Positions 47,311 to 55,659 of a DNA stretch of 64,000 nucleotides are shown here, piece after piece (within the stretch, counting starts at the first letter, position 1; each line of letters begins with the position of its first letter). The stretch covers positions 61,958 to 125,957 of the forward strand of contig NZ_BOMG01000080.1 of NCBI RefSeq assembly GCF_016862075.1, read 5' to 3'. The stretch comes from Actinoplanes couchii. GTDB taxonomy: Bacteria; Actinomycetota; Actinomycetes; Mycobacteriales; Micromonosporaceae. The notes under the pieces were generated by a model that was not told where the DNA came from, did no database searches, and worked only from the letters and a program-made list of their open reading frames with translations. A program made the position numbers and the translations under genes.

Positions 47311-49257
47311 ATGGCGCTTCATGTGGCGACGACAGGTGACGACGACGCTGACGGCTCCGCGGCACAGCCGTTCCGCACGATCAACCGGGCGGCCGCCGTC
47401 GCCCGGCCCGGCGACACGGTGACCGTGCACGCCGGGGAGTACCGGGAGTGGGTCAAACCGCGGCGCGGTGGTCTCAGCGACAGCCGCCGGATCACCTACC
47501 AGGCGGCCCCCGGCGAGCACGTGGTGATCAAGGGGTCGGAGCGGGTGACCGGCTGGGAACCCGACGGCGGCACCGTGTGGCGTGCCGAGGTGCCGAACAC
47601 GCTGTTCGGGGATTTCAACCCGTTCGCGCGGGAGGTCGGCGGGGACTGGATCGTCTACCGGGACGGGGCCCCGGTCAAACACCTGGGCGACGTCTACCTC
47701 GACGGAGTCGGCTTCTACGAGGTGGCCGGCCGGGACGAGGTCACCGATCCGCCGCTGCGGACCGAGGTCGTCGACGACTGGACCGGCGTCACCGTCCCGA
47801 TTCGTGATCCGGAACGGACCCGGCTGGTGTGGTTCGCCGAGGTCGGCCGGTCGTCGACCACGATCTGGGCGAACTTCCAGGGGGCGGATCCGAACACCGC
47901 ACTGGTCGAGATCAACGTACGCCGATCAGTTTTTTATCCTGAAGTGAATCATCTGGACTTCATCACCGTGCGTGGATTCGAGTTGGCGCAGGCGGCCTGT
48001 CCGTGGACACCGCCGACCGCCGACCAGCCCGGACTGATCGGGCCGAACTGGGCCAAGGGCTGGATCATCGAGGACAACCACATCCACGACGCGAAATGCT
48101 CGGCGATCTCGATCGGCAAGGAAGCCTCGACCGGGCACAACTTCGCCACCGAGCGGGGTGACAAACCCGGGTACCAGTACCAGCTGGAATCGGTCTTCTC
48201 GGCCCGGCAGATCGGCTGGGACCGCGAGCACGTCGGCTCGCACGTGATCCGCCGCAACCACATCCACGACTGCGGGCAGAACGCCATCGTCGGGCACCTG
48301 GGCTGCGTGTTCTCCACCATCGAGGACAACCACATCCACGACGTCGCGACAAAACGGGAGTTCTACGGGTACGAGATCGGCGGCATCAAGCTGCACGCCG
48401 CGATCGACGTGGTGATCGGGCACAACCACATCCACGACTGCACCCTCGGCATCTGGCTGGACTGGCAGACCCAGGGCACCCGGATCACCCGCAACGTCCT
48501 GCACGCCAACAGCCGGGACCTGTTCGTCGAGGTCAGCCACGGCCCCTACCTCGCCGACCACAACGTGCTCGGTTCCCCGGCCGCGGTCGAGTTGTTCAGC
48601 CAGGGCGGCGCTTTTGTCAACAACCTCCTGCTCGGCACGGTACGACTGGAGCAGGTGCTCGACCGGGCCACGCCCTACCACCGCCCGCACAGCACCCAGG
48701 TCGCCGGTTACGGGGTGATCGTCGGCGGCGACGACAGGTGGATCGGCAACCTGTTCCTCGGCATCGACCCGGCGGTCGCCTACGCCCCGGTCCGCGAGGG
48801 CGCCGGCCCGCCGGTCAGTGGCCTGGCCGCCTACGACGGTCACCCGGCGTCGTTCGCCGAGTTCCTGCAGAGCGTCGACCGCCCCGGCGACCACCAGCGT
48901 TTCCTCGGCGTCAAACAGGCGGTGTACGCCCGCGACAACGTCTACGCCCCCGGCGCCGACCCGTTCACCGGCGAGACCGATCCGCGGATCCTGGCCTCCG
49001 GTTCCGCGACGATCGTCACCGACGGCGACGAGGTCCACCTGGAGACGAACCTGCCGGAACTGACCAGCCTCACCACCATCACCGGCCGGGACCTGCCCCG
49101 CGTCCGCCTCGCCGACGCCGACTTCGAGGAACCGGACGGCACCCCGGCCCAGATCGACGTGGACGTGACCGGCCACCACAAACCGGCGGGCGACCTGTTC
49201 CCGGCCGGCCCGGTGGCCGCCCTCACCACCGGAGGCAACCGCATCCGGATCTGGTAG
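47311..49257 (+). CDS. GH120-type beta-xylosidase (parallel beta-helix)
   Basis: Releases xylose from xylo-oligosaccharides. The sequence closely follows the GH120 pattern I recall from Thermoanaerobacterium XylC: EYREWVKPRRGGLSDSRRIT, VVIKGSERV, FQGADPNTALVEINVRRS and QPGLIGPNWAKGWIIEDN, with many right-handed helix coils (NHIHD repeats). The catalytic pair matches: Asp384 in WLDW and Glu407 in FVEVSHGP, 23 residues apart as in XylC. The 648 residues are full length. No signal peptide, so it acts on imported oligosaccharides. It abuts the convergent acyl-CoA ligase gene without a gap. Confidence 0.93.
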   Translation: MALHVATTGDDDADGSAAQPFRTINRAAAVARPGDTVTVHAGEYREWVKPRRGGLSDSRRITYQAAPGEHVVIKGSERVTGWEPDGGTVWRAEVPNTLFGDFNPFAREVGGDWIVYRDGAPVKHLGDVYLDGVGFYEVAGRDEVTDPPLRTEVVDDWTGVTVPIRDPERTRLVWFAEVGRSSTTIWANFQGADPNTALVEINVRRSVFYPEVNHLDFITVRGFELAQAACPWTPPTADQPGLIGPNWAKGWIIEDNHIHDAKCSAISIGKEASTGHNFATERGDKPGYQYQLESVFSARQIGWDREHVGSHVIRRNHIHDCGQNAIVGHLGCVFSTIEDNHIHDVATKREFYGYEIGGIKLHAAIDVVIGHNHIHDCTLGIWLDWQTQGTRITRNVLHANSRDLFVEVSHGPYLADHNVLGSPAAVELFSQGGAFVNNLLLGTVRLEQVLDRATPYHRPHSTQVAGYGVIVGGDDRWIGNLFLGIDPAVAYAPVREGAGPPVSGLAAYDGHPASFAEFLQSVDRPGDHQRFLGVKQAVYARDNVYAPGADPFTGETDPRILASGSATIVTDGDEVHLETNLPELTSLTTITGRDLPRVRLADADFEEPDGTPAQIDVDVTGHHKPAGDLFPAGPVAALTTGGNRIRIW

Positions 49258-50724
49258 TCAGGGCAGCGGGCGGGCGCGCAGCGGGCCCTTGCGGACCTTG
49301 CCGGAACCGGTGCGGGGGAGGTCGTCGACGATGTCCACGTGGGCCGGGATCTTGTAGGCGGCGACGCGGCCGGTCAGGAACTCGCGGACGTCGGTGGGGG
49401 TCAACGGCATTCCCCGCGTCGGTACGACGAACGCCCGGCCCACCTCGCCCCAGCGGTCGTCGGGGACGCCGACTATCGCGGCCTCGGCGATCGCCGGGTG
49501 GTCGAACAGGGCCGCCTCCACCTCGGCCGGGTAGACGTTCTCGCCGCCGGAGATGTACATGTCCTTGGTGCGGTCGACGATGCGGAGGTGGCCGGACCCG
49601 TCGACCACCGCCAGGTCACCGGAGCGGAGCCAGCCGTCGGTGAAAGCGGCCGCCGTGGCCGCCGGATCGTTCCAGTAGCCGGGGGTCACGTTCGGGCCGC
49701 GGACCAGGATCTCGCCCGGTTCGCCGGGACCGGCGGGGGTGAGATCGGGGCGGGTCACCCGTACGTCGGCGAAGAAGACCGGAAGTCCCGCCGACCCGAT
49801 GTGGTCCCGGCTCTCCCCGGCTTCCAGGAACGTCGCCCCCGGCGACGTCTCCGTCATGCCGTAACCCTGGCAGAACACCAGTCCGCGCTCCTGGAAGATC
49901 CGGATCAGGGCTTCCGGTACGGGCGCGCCACCGGTCATCAGGGTGCGTACCGACGACAGGTCGGCGCTCGCCCAGCGCGGTGACCGGGACAGACCGGCGA
50001 ACATCTGCGTGACCCCGAACATCCAGGTGATCCGGTGCCGGGCGATGGCGTCGAAACAGCCGTCGACGTCCCAGCCGGGCATGATCACCGAGGTGCCGCC
50101 CTTGAGGATCGTCGGCAGCAGGCACTGGTTGAGCGCGGCCACGTGGAAGAGCGGTGCGCTGACCAGGGTCACCTCGTCCCCGGCCACGTCGACGCTGACC
50201 AGGAGGTTGTAGCAGTTCCAGACCAGGTTGCCGTGGGTGAGCACGGCGCCTTTGGGGTGCCCGGTGGTGCCGGACGTGTAGAGGATGAGCGCGGCGGTGT
50301 CCGGCCCGGCCGGTTCGGCGTGGTGGTCCGGGTCCGCCGCGAGGAGCGGGTCCAGGTCGTCCAGGCGCAGGTGCAGCGGGACGTCGGCGTCGATCGGGAC
50401 GGCCGAGATCAGCGCGGTCGCCCCGCTGTGCCGCAGCTGGTAGGTGAGCTCCGGTTCGGTCAGCCGGACGTTCAGCGGGACGAAGACCGCCCCGATCCGC
50501 CACGTCGCGAACATCGTCTCCACGAACGACGGGTGGTTCGGCCCGAGATAGGCGACCCGGTCACCGGGGCGGATGCCGGCGGCGCGCAGGGCCGCGACCA
50601 GGCGTGTGATCCGTTCGTACAGTTCGGCATAGGTGGTCCGCCGGTCGGCGAACACCATGGCGGTACGGCCGGGTGACATCGCCGCCCGGCGCGCCGGCCA
50701 CGACCCGAGTCCCGCGTCGCGCAT
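49258..50724 (-). CDS. acyl-CoA ligase (AMP-binding family)
   Basis: Activates a carboxylic acid as its CoA thioester through an acyl-adenylate. The P-loop ILYTSGTTGHPKGAVLTHGN (residues about 147-166) and the A5-A8 regions (GYGMTETSPGATF, DGWLRSGDLAVVD, KDMYISGGENVYPAEVE) are intact, as is the C-terminal lysine motif RTGSGKVRKGPLR. The 488 residues are normal for short acyl/aryl ligases. Last gene of a four-gene unit with MaoC, amidohydrolase and SDR. The substrate is not determinable; fatty, phenylpropanoid or cyclic acids all fit. Confidence 0.92.
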   Translation of the reverse strand: MRDAGLGSWPARRAAMSPGRTAMVFADRRTTYAELYERITRLVAALRAAGIRPGDRVAYLGPNHPSFVETMFATWRIGAVFVPLNVRLTEPELTYQLRHSGATALISAVPIDADVPLHLRLDDLDPLLAADPDHHAEPAGPDTAALILYTSGTTGHPKGAVLTHGNLVWNCYNLLVSVDVAGDEVTLVSAPLFHVAALNQCLLPTILKGGTSVIMPGWDVDGCFDAIARHRITWMFGVTQMFAGLSRSPRWASADLSSVRTLMTGGAPVPEALIRIFQERGLVFCQGYGMTETSPGATFLEAGESRDHIGSAGLPVFFADVRVTRPDLTPAGPGEPGEILVRGPNVTPGYWNDPAATAAAFTDGWLRSGDLAVVDGSGHLRIVDRTKDMYISGGENVYPAEVEAALFDHPAIAEAAIVGVPDDRWGEVGRAFVVPTRGMPLTPTDVREFLTGRVAAYKIPAHVDIVDDLPRTGSGKVRKGPLRARPLP

Positions 50725-50739
50725 CGCCGCCGTCCTCTC

Positions 50740-51195
50740 TCAGGGGTACCAGCGGTAGACCGGGCGGGCCACACAGGCGGGTTTCGGCGCGCCCTCGATC
50801 TCGACGACGAAGTCGAAGGTGCCCTGCAACCCGCCCGGCACCTCGTCGACGCTCACCACGGTCGCGGACATCCGGATCCGGGCGCCGACCGGCACCGGAC
50901 TGGGGAAACGCACCTTGTCCAGGCCGTAGTTGACGCCCATCGTGACGCCCTCGACCTGGAGCAGCTGGCCGAACAGCGGGATCACCAGCGACAGCGTGAG
51001 GTAGCCGTGGGCGATCGGGGCGCCGAACGGGCCGTTCTTCGCGCGCTCGACGTCGACGTGGATCCACTGGTGGTCGCCGGTGGCGTCGGCGAACGTGTCG
51101 ACCCGCTCCTGGGTGATCTCCAGCCACGGACCGTGGCCGAGATCCGTACCGGCGAGGGCTTTGAGGCCTTCCAAGCCGTTGACGATCGTGGTCAT
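50740..51195 (-). CDS. MaoC-like (R)-hydratase
   Basis: A hot-dog-fold enoyl-CoA hydratase. The hydratase-2 motif with Asp and His is present (DTFADATGDHQWIHVDVERA), followed by GAPIAHGYLTLSLVIPLFGQ. Length 151. ATG 51195 is preferred because GGGAG is spaced 5 nt; ATG 51198 would form ATGA with the amidohydrolase stop. Acts on an unsaturated acyl-CoA made with the ligase and passed to the SDR. Confidence 0.9.
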   Translation of the reverse strand: MTTIVNGLEGLKALAGTDLGHGPWLEITQERVDTFADATGDHQWIHVDVERAKNGPFGAPIAHGYLTLSLVIPLFGQLLQVEGVTMGVNYGLDKVRFPSPVPVGARIRMSATVVSVDEVPGGLQGTFDFVVEIEGAPKPACVARPVYRWYP

Positions 51196-52064
51196 CATTT
51201 CTCCCGGAACAGTAGGCGGACGGCGTTGTCTTTGAGGATCTTGGGGCGGACGGTGTCCTTGATGTCGAGTGTCGCGAAGTCGGCGAGCCAGCGGTCCGGG
51301 GTGAGCACCGGATAGTCCGAGCCGAAGAGCACCTTGTCCTGGAGCAGGCTGTTGGCGTACCGGATCAGCTGGGGCGGGAAGTATTTCGGCGACCAGCCGG
51401 ACAGGTCGATGTGGACGTGCTCCTTGTGGCCGGCGACGGCGAGCGCCTCGTCCTGCCACGGGAACGACGGGTGGGCCAGGATGATCCGCAGATCGGGGAA
51501 GTCCACCGCGACGTCGTCGACGAGCATCGGGTTCGAGTACCGCAGCCGGATCCCGCCGCCGCCCCGGACGCCCGCGCCGATGCCGGTCTGGCCGGTGTGG
51601 AAGATGGCGACCGCGCCGAGTTCCTGGATCACGTCGTACAGCGGGTAGGCGATCGGGTCGTCCGGGGCGAATCCCTGCAGGCTGGGATGAAACTTGAAGC
51701 CGCGGACCCCGTAGCGTTCGACCAGTTTGCGGGCCTCGCGCACCCCGGCCCGGCCCTTGTGCGGGTCGATGCTGGCGAACGGGATCAGCGTGCCCGGATG
51801 CCGCGCGCAGTCCTCGGCGATCTCCTCGTTGGCGATCCGCGGATGACCTGTCGCGTGTTCGGCGTCGACGGTGAAGACGACAGCGGCCATGTCCCGGTCC
51901 CGGTAGTAGGCGGCGGTCTCGTCGATGCCGGGCTGCCGGTGGCCGTGCGCCTTGAAGTGGTCCGCCGAGGCGGCGAGCAGTTCCGGGCTCAGCGACGAGG
52001 CGCCGTCCCGGCTGATCTCGGCGTGGGTGTGCACGTCGATCGCGGTGAGCCGGGTGGTGTCCAT
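51195..52064 (-). CDS. amidohydrolase_2 (ACMSD-like) family protein
   Basis: A TIM-barrel metal hydrolase or decarboxylase. Metal ligands are His12 and His14 in IDVHTHAE, His in RGFKFHPSLQGF, a further His in AIFHTGQTG or ILAHPSFPW, and Asp in LFGSDYPVLTP. The family includes decarboxylases of aromatic acids and lactone or ring-opening hydrolases. The ATG overlaps the SDR stop by one base and its end overlaps the MaoC start region. In this unit it likely opens or decarboxylates a ring intermediate, but that is inference. Confidence 0.9.
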   Translation of the reverse strand: MDTTRLTAIDVHTHAEISRDGASSLSPELLAASADHFKAHGHRQPGIDETAAYYRDRDMAAVVFTVDAEHATGHPRIANEEIAEDCARHPGTLIPFASIDPHKGRAGVREARKLVERYGVRGFKFHPSLQGFAPDDPIAYPLYDVIQELGAVAIFHTGQTGIGAGVRGGGGIRLRYSNPMLVDDVAVDFPDLRIILAHPSFPWQDEALAVAGHKEHVHIDLSGWSPKYFPPQLIRYANSLLQDKVLFGSDYPVLTPDRWLADFATLDIKDTVRPKILKDNAVRLLFREK

Positions 52065-52930
52065 CAGATGCCGTAGCTCTCGGCGGTGAACGCCCAGCCG
52101 GCCGCGATCTCGTCGGCGGTCCAGCCGCCGTCGTGGAAGCGGGCCTCCTTCTCCGCCGGATGCGACCACAGCGCCAATTTGTCCCCGCCGATCCCGATGG
52201 CCTGCCCGGTGATCTCCTTCGACGCGTCCGAGGCGAGGAACGTGATCAGCCCGGTCACGTCCTCGACCGTCCCGAACCCCTCGTCGTGGCGCAGCCGGGC
52301 CGGGAACGGGGCGCCGGTCCGCTCCCACTCCTCGATGACCGGGGCGAACGCCGGGATGGTCCGGGTCATCTCGGTGGCGGCGACCGGGATCACCGCGTTC
52401 ACCGTGATCGCGCTCCGGGCCAGTTCGAGCGCCCAGGTGCGGGCCATCGCGGCGATCCCGGCCTTGGCGGCGGCGTAGTTGGTCTGCCCGAAGTTGCCGC
52501 GCTGCCCGGCCGGCGAGCCGATCAGGATGATCCGGCCACCGTCGCCCTGCTCACGCATCCGGATCGCGGCGGCGCGGGCGCAGGTGAACGTGCCGCGCAG
52601 GTGCACACCGATCACGGTGTCGAAGTCGTCGTCGGTCATCTTCCAGAGCACCCGGTCGCGCAGCACGCCGGCGTTGGTGATCAGCACGTCGAGCCGGCCG
52701 AGGGTCTGCACCGCGGTGGTCACCAGCAGGTCCGCGGTGGCGGTGTCGCCGACCGCGGCCGCCACCCCGACCGTGCGCCCGCCGATGTCGGCGACCGCCG
52801 CGTCCACCACGGCCGGGTCCACGTCGTTGACGACGACGGACGCGCCGGCCCCGGCCAGCGCCCGCGCGTAGGCCAGACCGAGTCCGCGACCACTGCCCGT
52901 CACGATGGCAACCTTGCCGCTCAGATCCAT
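52064..52930 (-). CDS. short-chain dehydrogenase/reductase
   Basis: NAD(P)-dependent oxidoreductase. The cofactor motif TGSGRGLGLAYA (residues about 11-22), NAG in LDVLITNAGVL, Ser in ILIGSPAGQ and the catalytic YAAAK (YxxxK) are all present. An added 40-residue C-terminus (GGDKLALWSHPAEKEARFHD) resembles SDRs working on acyl-CoA in MaoC-linked clusters. First gene of the unit; GAGAGG lies upstream. Transcribed away from the MarR gene. Confidence 0.93.
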   Translation of the reverse strand: MDLSGKVAIVTGSGRGLGLAYARALAGAGASVVVNDVDPAVVDAAVADIGGRTVGVAAAVGDTATADLLVTTAVQTLGRLDVLITNAGVLRDRVLWKMTDDDFDTVIGVHLRGTFTCARAAAIRMREQGDGGRIILIGSPAGQRGNFGQTNYAAAKAGIAAMARTWALELARSAITVNAVIPVAATEMTRTIPAFAPVIEEWERTGAPFPARLRHDEGFGTVEDVTGLITFLASDASKEITGQAIGIGGDKLALWSHPAEKEARFHDGGWTADEIAAGWAFTAESYGI

Positions 52931-53008
52931 GTTCTTCAACCTCTCGCCGGGGTTCCCCCGATCCTGAGCGATGGTCAGGTTTCCTGTCAATGGGGTAGCG
53001 TGCCACCC

Positions 53009-53419
53009 ATGCCGTCGCTGCTCTACCTGGTCAAACAGCTCGAACTCGCGGTGCGCGCCCGCCTCGACGAGGTGGTCCGCGGACAGGGGGTCACCGCGCT
53101 GCAGTACACCGCGCTCACCGTTCTGGAACGCCACGACGGGCTGTCCGCCGCCCAGCTCGCCCGCGATTCGTTCGTCACCGCCCAGTCCACCGCCGATCTG
53201 GTACGGGCCCTGGAGACCCGTGGCCTGATCCGCCGCGAACGCAACCCGTTGAACCGCCGGGAACTGCGCATCCACCTCACCGCCGAGGGCCGGGCCCTGC
53301 TCGCCGCCGTCGAGACGCCGGTCCGTGAGCTGGAGGCCCGGATGATCAGCGAACTGACCGAGGGGCAGGCGGCCGGATTCCGGCAGTCTTTGATCAGCGC
53401 CTGGCAGGCCTTGGCCTAG
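53009..53419 (+). CDS. MarR-family regulator
   Basis: A winged-HTH protein of 136 residues (ALQYTALTVLERHDGLSAAQ, FVTAQSTADLVRALETRGLI, RRELRIHLTAEGRALL). It is divergent from the SDR operon with a 78-base shared promoter space, the usual layout for a MarR repressor relieved by a pathway intermediate, often an acyl- or aryl-CoA. The intergenic space has only a weak dyad (TCAGG-TTT-CCTG near 52976-52987). Confidence 0.9.
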   Translation: MPSLLYLVKQLELAVRARLDEVVRGQGVTALQYTALTVLERHDGLSAAQLARDSFVTAQSTADLVRALETRGLIRRERNPLNRRELRIHLTAEGRALLAAVETPVRELEARMISELTEGQAAGFRQSLISAWQALA

Positions 53420-53443
53420 GTTCTGACGGCACCCGGAACCTAG

Positions 53444-53463
53444 CTTTGGAATCGCTCCCAAAG
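53444..53463. promoter_or_regulatory. CebR-like operator upstream of the GH3 gene
   Basis: TGGAATCGCTCCCA (53447-53460) matches the CebR/BglR-type consensus TGGGAGCGCTCCCA at 12 of 14 positions and sits in a larger dyad CTTTGG-N8-CCAAAG. It ends 12 bases before the GH3 start. A LacI-type regulator responsive to cello- or gluco-oligosaccharides would bind here. Confidence 0.7.
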
Positions 53464-53475
53464 TAGCGTTCGGGC

Positions 53476-55659
53476 ATGGCTGACAAGCGGGTCGACGAGC
53501 TGCTGGCGACGATGACGGTGGAGGCGAAGGCGGGGCAGCTCGTCCAGTACTTCTACTTCACCGCGCCGCCCGGAAAGGATCAGCAACCCAAGGCGGTGGA
53601 AGCGGCCCTCGATCGGGGCGGCGCCGGATCACTGCTGTTCGTGTTCGACCCGGCCGAGACCAACCGGCTGCAGCGCCGGGCCATCGACGGCAACCCGCAC
53701 GGCATCCCGGCGCTGTTCGGGTACGACGTCATCCACGGGTTGCGCACCATCTTCCCGGTGCCGATCGCGATGGCCGCCTCCTGGGATCCGGAGACGATCG
53801 AACAGGTCCAGGCGACCGCCGGCCGGGAGGCGCGGGCCGTCGGCATCCACTGGACGTTCGCGCCGATGGTCGACATCGCCCGCGATCCCCGCTGGGGCCG
53901 GATCATCGAGGGCGCCGGGGAGGACCCGGTGCTCGGCGCGGCGGTGGCCGCCGCCCAGGTCCGCGGGTTCCAGAGCGCCGGGATCATCGCCGGGCCGAAA
54001 CACTTCACCGGGTACGGCGCGGCGCTCGGCGGACGCGACTACGACGAGGTCAACCTGTCCGAGTACGAGTTGTGGAACGTCTACCTCCCGCCGTTCCGGG
54101 CCGCCGTCGAGGCCGGCGCGGGCAACATCATGACCGCCTACATGGACCTCAACGGGGTGCCCGCGACCGCCAGCCGCTGGCTGCTCACCGAGGTGCTGCG
54201 GGACACGTGGGGTTTCGACGGGTTCGTGGTCACCGACGCCAACGCGGTGCGCAGCCTGGTCACCCACGGGTTCGCCCGCGACTTCCCGGACGCCGCCGCC
54301 CGGGCCATCGCCGCCGGCGTCGACATGGAGATGTGCGCCGAGGACCCGGCCAACGATCAACTGCCACAGGCCGTGGCCGCCGGTACGGTCGGTGCCGAGG
54401 CCCTGGACACCAGCGTGCGGCGGGTGCTGGAGGCGAAGGCCCGGCTGGGACTGTTCGACGACCCGTACGTCGACGAGGACCGGGCCCGGGAGATCCTCGC
54501 CGACCCGGCCCACCGTGAGGTCGCGCGGGAGGCCGCCCGGCGCTCGGCCGTCCTGCTGCGCAACGAGGGCGACCTGCTGCCGCTCGACGTGGCGGCGCTG
54601 TCGTCGATCGCGGTGCTCGGCCCGCTCGCCGACTCCCGGCGCGACACCCTCGGGCCGTGGGTGTTCGACGCCGACCTGAACGAGACGGTCACCGTGCTGG
54701 ACGGCATCCGCCGGGCCGCCGGCGACCGGGTCCGGGTCGAGTACGCCCGCGGCATCCCGGTGGAACAGCGCACCTTCCCGTCGATGTTCGACGGCGACGG
54801 CGCCGACGTGCAGGCCGACCCGGAGGGCTTCGACCCGGCGACCGCATTCGATCGGGCCGTCCAGGTCGCCGCCGCCGCGGACGTCGCGGTCGTCGTGGTC
54901 GGGGAATGGCAGAACATGGCCGGCGAGACCGCCTCCCGGTCCACCCTCGAACTTCCCGGCCGTCAGCTCGACCTGCTGAAGGCCGTCGTCGCCACCGGCA
55001 CGCCGACCGTCGCGCTGATCATGAACGGTCGTCCGCTCGATCTGCGGTGGGCCGCGCAGAACGTCCCGGCGATCCTGGACATCTGGTACCCCGGCACGCA
55101 GGGCGGCAACGCGGTGGCGGACCTGCTCTTCGGCGCGGTCTCGCCGGGCGGGAAACTGCCGTTCACCTGGCCCCGGACGCACGGGCAGATCCCGATGATC
55201 CACTCGCACACGCGGTCGCACGACCCGGAGGGGCAGGGGCGGCGATACTGGGACGAGGAGAGCACCCCGCTGTTCGTCTTCGGACACGGCCTCGGCTACG
55301 GGCGGATCAGCTACCACGATCTGGCGGTCGATCAGGACACTGTCGGACTCGAGGATTCCGTTACGGTCACCGTTCAGGTCCGGAACGACGCCGACCGCTC
55401 GGCGCCCGAGGTGGTCCAGCTCTATCTGCACCAGCGGCACGGCAGCGCGTCCCGGCCGATCCGTGAGCTGAAGGCGTTCCAGCGGGTGGTCATTCCGGCC
55501 GGGACCACTCTGCCGGTACGTTTTTCGATCGGTCCCGAGCACCGTCGTTACTGGCACCCGATCCGCCGTGAGTACGTTCTCGACCCGTCCACCTTCGACG
55601 TCCACGTGGGCGGCAGCAGTGCCGCCGATCTGACCGTCTCCTTCACTTCTGAGGGCTGA
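53476..55659 (+). CDS. GH3 beta-glycosidase (beta-glucosidase/xylosidase)
   Basis: Full-length 727-residue GH3 enzyme. The N-terminal barrel contains APMVDIARDPRWGRIIEGAG, GPKHFTGYGAA and the nucleophile Asp254 in FVVTDANAV. The (alpha/beta)6 domain has RRSAVLLRNEGDLLPL and VVVGEWQNMAGETASRSTLE, and a C-terminal fibronectin-III-like domain ends the protein (VTVQVRNDADRSAPEVVQLY). No signal peptide, so it is intracellular. A CebR-like site immediately upstream suggests induction by imported beta-glucosides. It overlaps the convergent MFS gene by 17 bases. Confidence 0.94.
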   Translation: MADKRVDELLATMTVEAKAGQLVQYFYFTAPPGKDQQPKAVEAALDRGGAGSLLFVFDPAETNRLQRRAIDGNPHGIPALFGYDVIHGLRTIFPVPIAMAASWDPETIEQVQATAGREARAVGIHWTFAPMVDIARDPRWGRIIEGAGEDPVLGAAVAAAQVRGFQSAGIIAGPKHFTGYGAALGGRDYDEVNLSEYELWNVYLPPFRAAVEAGAGNIMTAYMDLNGVPATASRWLLTEVLRDTWGFDGFVVTDANAVRSLVTHGFARDFPDAAARAIAAGVDMEMCAEDPANDQLPQAVAAGTVGAEALDTSVRRVLEAKARLGLFDDPYVDEDRAREILADPAHREVAREAARRSAVLLRNEGDLLPLDVAALSSIAVLGPLADSRRDTLGPWVFDADLNETVTVLDGIRRAAGDRVRVEYARGIPVEQRTFPSMFDGDGADVQADPEGFDPATAFDRAVQVAAAADVAVVVVGEWQNMAGETASRSTLELPGRQLDLLKAVVATGTPTVALIMNGRPLDLRWAAQNVPAILDIWYPGTQGGNAVADLLFGAVSPGGKLPFTWPRTHGQIPMIHSHTRSHDPEGQGRRYWDEESTPLFVFGHGLGYGRISYHDLAVDQDTVGLEDSVTVTVQVRNDADRSAPEVVQLYLHQRHGSASRPIRELKAFQRVVIPAGTTLPVRFSIGPEHRRYWHPIRREYVLDPSTFDVHVGGSSAADLTVSFTSEG

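Noticed and set aside
53476..55659. A frameshift or second gene in the GH3 region on the minus strand (53629-55605)
   Set aside because: The plus-strand GH3 is continuous from barrel to fibronectin-like domain; the minus frame is a shadow.
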